Positions 55,880 through 64,000 of a stretch of DNA of 64,000 bases are shown here, piece by piece. Both the position numbers and the translations under genes were made by a program. Positions within the stretch are counted from its first letter, which is position 1; every line of letters starts with the position of its first letter. The stretch comes from Plutella xylostella (taxonomy: Eukaryota; Arthropoda; Insecta; Lepidoptera; Plutellidae). The stretch is taken from the NCBI RefSeq assembly GCF_932276165.1, contig NC_063993.1, positions 4,102,001-4,166,000 on the forward strand, written 5' to 3'. The notes beneath the pieces are model-generated. The model was not told the origin of the DNA and ran no database searches. It saw nothing but the letters and a program-made list of their open reading frames with translations.

Positions 55880-57149
55880 CTTAAGTACACTCGTTTATTA
55901 TTTGACTTAGGATTTCAGTTCGCATAGTCTATATGCTACCATGCAATAAAATTCATAAAATACAGAGCCAATCTTACACTTAAATATCTAATATAAACAT
56001 TATGGAAAATCGGTTATTCAATGTGGCACTAAAATTATAATAATATTTATACTCGTTTACTGATAAAAATAAGAACCTAACTTTGGCTGTAAAATAAGAA
56101 GAGTTTCAAGAATAAATTAACCGTATAAATACATTTTATACTAAATACTACAATATAATAAGAATGTATTTACAGTGTGACGCGGACGGACGAATCATAG
56201 GCGATATGGCTGCACTTCAGCCATCAATCTGAAAAATAAACAATAAATATATTTTATATTATCTTCAAACAAAACCAATGACTAATGTTGTGCAACCGAC
56301 AAGTAAACCAGCTACTGACTATTTTTATTAGTTTTGCTCCACTATTTTTTTAATTGCGTACCTCACACCGATTCCAATGATAAAGAAAGATGAAGAAAAT
56401 CACCATAAAGTTGTAATGTTACACAATGCGTGCCTAAGTAGAGCCTTTATGTTTTTTCACGAAAGTTTTTTGTTTATTAGAAATAAACATTATTTATAGT
56501 AGGTACTATAGGATTTATAGGTACATAGGTAACTATGCATATAAAATTTTGTGTGATTGCATGCGTGCGGTAAAAAAAATAGAAAATTTTCCATCACCTA
56601 CAGTTTATCGAAATTGAACTCCTTTATAAGTATTGTATATACCTACTATAAGTACTGTAAGCAGTCGAAAATTAAAACATCGTAGATCACTTAAAATAAG
56701 GTATGTATAAAAGTCCGTAAATGTTGCCTACGTTTTCCCGCATTTTCTATTGAGTCTAAGTAGATGTAAAAATCGAGATCATGCTATGAGGGAAAGTTTA
56801 AGATAGTTAGGTGGGTACTTTAGCGCTTCATATGCATCCATAAATAAACCAACAGGTAATATTCTGAATGAAGAATTAATTTCTTGCTACATCTGCGGTT
56901 TAGTAGGCAAACGTGCGGTTAAAATGTTTACTGTGGTTTAGACTACCATAATTAGAGTAAGTATAGTGCTGTCGCCTTTCTAGAGAAATGGTTTTGTGAC
57001 CAATCTAAAAATAGTTTTTGCTGCAGATTTCCAATAAGTAAGGGTAAAAAGTTAAATGTGCCTTTCTATGACTGTGCCGAGAAATTTTAATCCGTGAAAA
57101 AACGTAACATGCAGGGCGGAAAACAATCTTACAGAGGATCGTTTCGGCG
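55880..57149 (-). other. 3' UTR region and alternative last exon
   Basis: A minus-strand acceptor (ATTTTTCAG) at 56229-56237 opens an exon starting at 56228. Spliced from the 57432 donor in phase 0, it adds only I-D-G before TGA (56217-56228). AATAAA on the minus strand (TTTATT near 55896) could end this form. The region therefore serves as an alternative 3' UTR for the gene at 57150-61060. Confidence 0.5.
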
Positions 57150-60100
57150 TTATTTGAGTAGCGGGTGGTGGTCGACATTACCGTGGCTCACCCCACAGAC
57201 CTTAGGGATACTGATGGAGGGGGGCAGGGGCAACAGATTGTTTCCGTATCTAGCGTGGAAATTTCTATCTAATGATACGTTATCAATATCTCCGCAATCT
57301 TTCTTTTTGATTTGGTGGTTCTGAAATATTACATAATACAGCAAATTTTCGTTAACGTTTCGGTTACAAATAAAATATACTTAAGCAGGTAACATCATAA
57401 AATGTACATTATTTATTAATATTTAACTTACCAAGGCCTCAGTCTTTTTCCTCAAGTTGGATCTGGACAACGTGAGCGCCAGTTCGGACTGCAGTCGGTT
57501 GGAGACGTCGTCCGTGTTGAGAGGCGCGTCGAGCTGGTCGGGAAGGAAGTCGAGGCGCGAGGGCTGCCGGCGCACGCCGCCCGCGCCGTACTCCCCGATG
57601 GTGACGGACACGGGCCGCCCCGACTTCTTCATGGTGGCCGTGCCGTTGGGCGCACGCACGAAATACGTGCTCGGCGGCTTCACCGCCACCGCGGCCGGTG
57701 CGCGCAGCTTAAACGACTCCAGCGACTCCATATCAGCGTTCTCCTCCCTACTCCCGTTCCTCAGTTTCACCTGCGACAATGGCTCCGGCTTGTTGTAATC
57801 CGGCGTGGGAGTCCTCGAGATGGAACCGTTTCTAATGCCATTTCTCGGGCTCGATCCGTTCGTGAGATCTGAATTGATTTTCTCCTGCACTTGGCTGATT
57901 GTTTTCTTCACGTCGCCGTTGTGGTGCCCGTTGGTGGCCGGCATCTGTGGAAGTGTCACTGATATAGACACGAGTAATACTACATACCTGCGACAGTTTA
58001 TCGTTATTTATTTGTTGGAGTAGAATGGTGGATGCATTACTTGCAACAAAGACTTGATGATGTGATGTAGCATTAGCGATTGCATAGGCATGTAGTGTAG
58101 GTACCTATCTAGTGTCGGCTGATTTGATTTTAATGGACGTAGATATGGGCATGATAAATGTGGTTATGTTATCGTAATAAGTAATCGGTGCATGAGCGAC
58201 GTACGGGAGGGGGCGGCGGGGGGTGGTCGGGGGCGTCTCTCTTGGGCGACGGCTTTTGGTGTCCGTTGCTGATTGCGGTTCCATTGGTGATGACTCCTGA
58301 AGTGCCATTTTCCGTTTTCCACAATGGTAGTGTCTGCTGACGATCCTGTAACAAGCATAAATTAAATGACGTCAAATTTTCAAAGTCTTTTTTATCGTGA
58401 AGGTAATTAGTGCAATAAAACATTACTCTTTCAAATGAAATACGTTGTTCATATCTAGTCAGTAACCAACGGTCTATTATGTGCACTTAGTTACTCGTAC
58501 ATTCACAGATATTGAATCTATCAGTGAAGATAAACCAAGTTTGTTATATTTAGATCCACAGGCAGGATACCGGATAACTTAGGTGCTACATAGCTTGGGG
58601 CGTCTAAAGATCTAGGTACAGTTGGATACAGTAGGATAGGTCCAGTTTCAGGATGACTCTCAACTAAACGTGCTTTAACCCGAGACCTCCGTCAAGTAGA
58701 ACGAGTTTAGGAGCCGGTTTGTACGACTAACTTGAAGGCAATCGACCTAAAATCACTTTTAGCCTAATAGCTACAATACCTGTATTAGCAATTCAGCGTC
58801 ATTGCCCAGGAAATGACCTAACTCAAACCGAGACCTAACGATGCAAAAGTAAAGTTACATGTTCCATTAACTTTAATTTTCTTGGATATGGATGGACAGA
58901 AAAAGTCAAGGGAATTACCGCTAATATTTGACTTTGAACTTTACATTGTACATATCGAGAAAGGAAATAATTTTATGCGGACTGACTAGTATCGGTTGAT
59001 TACATAACTTATGGCTTCCACAGATGGCAAAGGTTTGTGTTGGTTGTAATGGGTAGGTGACGACGTGCGAATTACTGCGTTTATACTTTATACCTATACC
59101 TAGTGATGACTCGAAAATGTACGGTTTGTTTTACAAACTTTATTTCCAATTAAATTGAAGCGCGATACATTTAACATCTTAGCTTATTACCATGAAAGTA
59201 GAAAACTTATTAAGTACCTCTAAATTTACAAACTCTGTGCAAAATGTGTATGCTAAACGCTAAGACGACCGAATGGCGTAGTGGTTAGTGACCTGACTAC
59301 TGAGCCGATGGTCCCGGGTTCGATTCCCGGCCGGAGCAGATATTTGTTTAAACACATATATTTGTTCTCGGGTCTTGGATGTGCCCGTAAAATGGCAATA
59401 GGCCCGCCCCCTATTACATTGGGACTTTTGGGACTAACATAACACTCTGGCGAAAAGTGGGTGCAGCAATGCACCTCTGCCTACCCCGCAAGGGAGTACA
59501 TTAGTACAAGGCGTGAGTGCGTGTGTCTAAACGCTACCGGGATTCTAGGTTTAAGTTGATCAAAATGAAATAGGCATGATGTATAATGTATTCTTCTCAA
59601 AAGCAAGGTCACGGATGACGACACACTACGTATCTACATCTACCTGTTTATTTCTTAAAACATTTCATCGCTGCGGTCACACGGTAAAGTCAAGTTTATT
59701 ACGATAGTGCTCGTATGATGTCAGAGTCGAGTGCAATACTCAACTATGTGGCTCGATCGGTATGCGACTTAAGAATGAAACGCAAAAATACTGACTAGGT
59801 ACATAGTAAGTTGAAAATCTTTGCATTACTTAGGTAAGAATTTATTGCTATAATCATTGTGTGAGCAATCAAATGAAAATAAAAATATACTTATACTTAA
59901 ATGCATTTATAATATATAGGGCTAATACTGGATTAAGTGGGTACTTTAGAATAATGGTAGGCACTCAAGTACCTACATAGCAGTCTCAAACCTCTCAGCC
60001 ATTAACAACCTCTCAGCAGAATGCTAAAGCGGAAATCGTGAGTGTTTTCGGATGAACAGAAGGTCGAAGTCACTCAAGCCAGACAGATTATGCAGTGATA

Positions 60101-61060
60101 AACCTATTAACTGTGTTTATATGCCGATACAAATCAATAAACCAACACTGTTTAGTTTTTTTTTTACCAAGTTGTAGATATTTTTCGCTCGAGGTCATAC
60201 CTAAGCTTGGATTATTGGTTAGAATCATTAGTTTCAGATTAGTTTTCTGCAAAAAAAATATAGTTAATTACCCGATAAATTTAACGCATCAACTGTAGTA
60301 ACAACGTTAGGTAGAAGCCTGATTTTTCAATGATCAGATAAACGTTATCTGAGGAATAAATTTGTTGCTGTCACTGTCTAATACAAACATTCAGCATCCC
60401 ATATCTAAAACCATTGAAAAATTGATCAAGAATGATTTATTTTTGTAATTTTTATGCATTATTAGTTATGTTATTTATTTTGAATTGGAAGTTTTTATAA
60501 GGTGTAGTTAAGATTGCTTATATTTTTTATAAAATATTTTATGTTGGTACTTATCTATAAATCGACAGTATCAAATATCGCCGTACCAAAACCTGTGATA
60601 AGTCGATATTTGTTAACACCTATCTATACCGAGGTGGTTACTCGCTACCTATTGTACCTAGATATAGATAGTAGGTTATCAACCTGTTGATAGATTTGTA
60701 AGTATTACTCATTTCTCTTAACATTGAAAAATATATAAGTACTTAAGTACAACTATAATGGGGAAAATTTCACCAAGTACCCACCTAAGAATGTACAGAA
60801 CAGCGTTTATTGCGACCGATTCTGTGGTTGCATATTACAAAATAAGTTACTGAAAAACAATTATAAGTAATAATGATTCATATATGTTTACCGACAGTAA
60901 AAGTAGTAAGTATATTATCCGAGATAGGTAGTAATAGTACCTACACTGCCTCGCTCCAATAATAATAGGAACAATCCTATTCTAGCGATGTACAAGTGGT
61001 TCAACTTACTTCGTAGCACTGAATGATCACTAACGGTTTCGTTTTGTTGTTTTGCTTCAT
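57150..61060 (-). CDS. Low-complexity, Pro/Asn/Ser-rich protein; family unassigned
   Basis: Four exons on the minus strand, all phase 0: 61010-61060 (MKQNNKTKPLVIIQCYE, strong donor GTAAGT), 58205-58345, 57432-57944 and 57150-57320, 291 aa in all. The second exon ends in a proline run (DHPPPPPP). The third is Asn/Gly/Ser-rich and disordered, with ISQVQEKINSDL, RPVSVTIGEYG and a conserved-looking helix VSNRLQSELALTLSRS followed by NLRKKTEAL. The last exon adds a 56-residue tail ending HHPLLK. A second 3' exon at 56217-56228 would give a 238 aa form. A proline run plus a short basic helix recalls actin-regulatory scaffolds, but I cannot name the family. It could also be a short isoform of a larger gene, though exon 1 lies directly below a CpG-rich promoter. 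Confidence 0.72.
59264..59525 (+). mobile_element. tRNA-derived SINE, copy 3
   Basis: Plus-strand copy of the SINE family. It has CGACCGAATGGCGTAGTGGT, box B GGTTCGATTCCCGG, and the tail GGCGTGAGTGCGTGTGT. It lies in intron 1 of the gene at 57150-61060, antisense to it, and carries a small duplication (GGGACTTTTGGGACTAAC) absent from the other two copies. Confidence 0.88.
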
Positions 61061-61450
61061 TTTGGAGCGCGATTAGATGAAAAACGAAGAATATAAGAAA
61101 TATAGTCCCGTTCAAACTCAAACCATCACATAATTGGAAGGCACGACACGTTTAATATATCAGGATGAAAATAAAAGTGTTTTAGCATTAGCTAAGCTTC
61201 ACGGATGAGAACTGGTAAATAATGTGAAGCGCGCGTGAAGGCCGCCGATAATAATTTTCCGTGAAAATCGGCGCGGAAAAACAAGATGGCTGCCCACTAC
61301 GGCGTGTGGCGACGTGCAGCGCGCGACTGAGGCAGCGGCAGCGGCGGCCGCGCGGCGTCGTTATCAGTGCAAGGAGAATTCATGCGAAATCACGATGTGC
61401 GCTCCGCCGCCCATGATCGGACCCTGGCTACTACTGTCGACACTATTCAC
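61061..61450 (-). promoter_or_regulatory. CpG-rich promoter and 5' UTR
   Basis: GC- and CpG-rich block (for example GCAGCGGCAGCGGCGGCCGC near 61331-61350, and AAGATGGCTGCCC near 61283) immediately upstream of the ATG at 61060. Several upstream ATGs on the minus strand are in short frames only. It is consistent with a broad, TATA-less promoter for the 57150-61060 gene. No start site can be fixed. Confidence 0.55.
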
Positions 61451-62816
61451 CCATTTTTGCAATCAGATAGATATCAAAATACAGTTTCAAAACACATGGT
61501 CATAGCAGTATATTAGGTATGATTTATTTATTAAGTAGATACCGTTAAATTACCACATTTCTTGGTATTAAATAATTTGATTATAGTTAAGTAGGTATTT
61601 GTTCTTCCAAGTAATTGAAATTTTATCGTTTACCTAGCTACATAAATGTCGGTGATTTTCTTTCAATGAGTTGCATTGCATTCTACTAATTACCTAAACC
61701 TGCCTGTTTTCTTAAAATGATCATGATCATCTAATCTTCATTTTTGAGTACCTATATGTATGTATAGAGCCCATTTATGTTAAATATTAACACGAAAAAC
61801 AAACTGAAATTGTGAGCTAGAGTAGATTATCGCCTGTTTCTCGAAAAACCTGTAAGTACCTAACTAACACTATAGTTATGTATGTATTTCAGTCTAGGAA
61901 CCATAGTGCGCATATAAACCCTAACAGGTTTCTGACGCACAATTCATTTGTAACCTAAATGTCTTTTATGTTTGCGTAAATAAATAAATAAATAAACTGT
62001 TTACTGTGTAACACATTGGCAGCCATTTTAAAAGAAGTAAGGTCGATCATTGTAAAAATTCTACCTCATATGTATATTATGTAGAAAGTGCACGTACGGT
62101 AATAGGAACTCATAATTTCAAAACAATATATCGAGAAAAACAAGTTTGTTTTCCACAAGATACTTAGGTAGATACTTAGCTATAAGAAAGTGGACTGACT
62201 ACTTTAAGTCCTTATGGGATACTTAAATGCACGTTAGATATTAGAAACATGTGCGTTGTTTTATAACATACATAGTTCAGTTACTAAGATATTTTTAAAC
62301 TTCCGTTTAGAAAAGAAAAAGCAGTGGTTGGTCGGCCTACGTATTGTCGAAAAAAGCCTAAAGGTAAGCGTCCACCTATCGATATCGTACGTATCGGACC
62401 AAAGGGATTTTCTTAGGCGTCGGTCAATACCGATGTAGTGGAGGCACTTGTGTGAATTTCTATACAAAGAATATTTAATGCGATGCGTCGGTTGTGCCGA
62501 AAAATTTACGCTTATGCCTTAAATGTGCCATTTCAAACAAATTTCTTTCTGAGTCGTATTATGATGGATGGTATACAGGAAGTAAAAAAAACCGAATAAA
62601 GCCACAATCCTCAACGGTACTTATTGTCTACTCCATTTGGTTCAGTAGTAACTACTGGCCTACTGCCGAGTGCAAGATAATATCATAAGATTGAAATCAC
62701 ATATTTCGTAGCTCAGCAGGTGGTTGTCTAATTACTTTTTACAATACAACTACATACTAGGTACCTACCTACATCTATATAAAAAGAACCTACAGAGTAA
62801 GTAGGTACAGTACCAC
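61451..62816. other. Intergenic, no gene seen
   Basis: AT-rich DNA with many TAGGTA words and an AAATAAATAAATAAATAAA run near 61978-61996. No supported gene. Confidence 0.4.
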
Positions 62817-63565
62817 GGGTTCCGCTCATCTCGCATAATCTTTATTGACCAAAACTAATTTCGCATAACTCGTATGGTCTTAACTTTTTTGACCGAACCA
62901 TCACTTTGCCAAGACTTATTTGGCATAAGGCTCGTTTCGTCTAAAACTCTTTAGGCACAATCTTTAAACACCTAAGTTTCGTTTGCTCAAATTTATGTTC
63001 GTCTATACCTATGTAGAATCTTGTTTCTTCTTATGTTATCTTAATAAATAATATATTAAGTATATAGTAAATGTACAAATTGTGGTATTTTTCTCCTACA
63101 TCCCAAAAATCACGATATTGTGTGATCAAAAAATCGAAAGTTAACGACCAATATAATTATTACAAACCCCATGAGATCGAAACCTAAAAATAGGTGCGAC
63201 GACGAGCAAAGCGAGGAGGAGCGTGTTAGGTGCACATGTTCATCAAAACCAAAGCGGAGCGCAGCGAAGCGGAGCGGAGCGTTTTCCAAACAGCGGAAAC
63301 AATACAAGGCACCAGTTTGCGCTATGTAGGGAGACGCTCCGTCAAAGTTAAATATTATTACTTTGTATAAACCTATGCCATAGCATTATTAGGCTATTCA
63401 AGATTTGGCCATACCATTATTAGGCTAAACAATGTTATGCGAAATAACTTTTTACTAAACGAGATTTATGCCATACGATTTTCGGCGTAACGAGACTTTG
63501 ACCAAACGTTACTAATGCAATACGAGATTAGGCAAATAAATCTTATGACAAAAAAGGTAGAACCC
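62817..63565 (-). mobile_element. Family A split-array element, copy 2
   Basis: A 749 bp inverted copy of the element at 1343-2086. It starts GGGTTCCGCTCATCTCGCAT and ends GGTAGAACCC. The 16 bp-unit arms and the GC-rich core (GCGACGACGAGCAAAGCGAG, and GGAGCGCAGCGAAGCGGAGC) are retained, and the two copies are very similar over their whole length. No clear target duplication flanks either copy. Confidence 0.78.
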
Positions 63566-64000
63566 GAATTACAGTCTTAACGGTCCGCAGTTTCGCACAC
63601 ACTTATTAAATTCCTGTTATGAAATCTGTACAAATTGATGTGATGTGATCACTACTCAATCTCGTTATAAAAAATACCGATTGTATAGCAGCTCGCCTTC
63701 GTTTAATATTTGTGAAGCAAGTGTAACCCTCTAGGCGTTTTTCGTTCAACAACCAACTCGGACTCCGCTAACAATACCAACGTTAGCGCAAGTTTGCACC
63801 TTTAGTGTAACTAGATAAATGTGAAATATCTTGGAATCACACAGCACAAAGGCTATTGTCATTTTTATCAAGATGGTAGCCGTGAGTTCTCAGTTTAGGT
63901 CATCGCTCAGGCATGCACCACCATGGCTTATACCCTTTCGAACAAAAATAACACGTGAAACGATATCAAATATAATCATATTGAAATATACATATTAGGT
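63566..64000. other. Intergenic, no gene seen
   Basis: No exon, RNA gene or repeat was recognised to the window edge. Confidence 0.4.

Overview
This is nuclear DNA from a eukaryote, most likely a moth or butterfly. Coding exons are split by GT-AG introns. The background is AT-rich and scattered with the TAGGTACCTA-type words common in Lepidoptera. The repeats are also lepidopteran in character: Lep1/MINE-like elements with a GTCT microsatellite, tRNA-derived SINEs and RTE-type LINE tails ending in GATGATGATGA. No bacterial operons, CRISPR arrays or rRNA genes were seen.

Positions 1-31000 hold no convincing protein-coding gene. They are a dense, nested field of mobile elements: three Lep1-like copies, SINEs, foldback and TIR elements, and two element families (1343-2086 and 14538-15692) that share a GC-rich core. 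The region also holds a decayed non-LTR retrotransposon on the minus strand (about 23490-30150). That LINE is split by a 4.3 kb TIR element and a 500 bp hAT-type element, and the 4.3 kb element itself carries a second hAT-type element. Removing the insertions with one target-site copy each restores the LINE reading frame.

Positions 31000-51400 are the gene-rich core. Pop2/CNOT7 (31561-34790, plus, 7 coding exons, 289 aa) encodes the CCR4-NOT deadenylase. Converging on it is the chromatin-remodelling ATPase ISWI (36602-48499, minus, 16 coding exons, 1020 aa). The two 3' ends meet at an overlapping, near-palindromic poly(A) signal pair near 36439-36454. ISWI intron 4 contains a TIR DNA element, and that element has been invaded by a full-length RTE-like LINE with an intact 975-codon ORF. 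Upstream of ISWI on the same strand lies a mitochondrial FAST-kinase-domain protein with a C-terminal RAP domain (49067-51375, 644 aa).

Positions 52277-61450 carry exons of two more minus-strand genes. One is an unrecognised, probably extracellular/membrane protein (exons 52277-55010, incomplete) with a pogo-like transposon remnant in an intron. The other is a complete four-exon gene with a low-complexity Asn/Gly/Pro-rich product, two alternative 3' ends and a CpG-rich promoter (CDS 57150-61060). The right edge repeats the left: an inverted second copy of the 1343-2086 element lies at 62817-63565.

Exon models come from reading frames, splice consensus and phase agreement. Gene names rest on remembered family sequences, not database searches.
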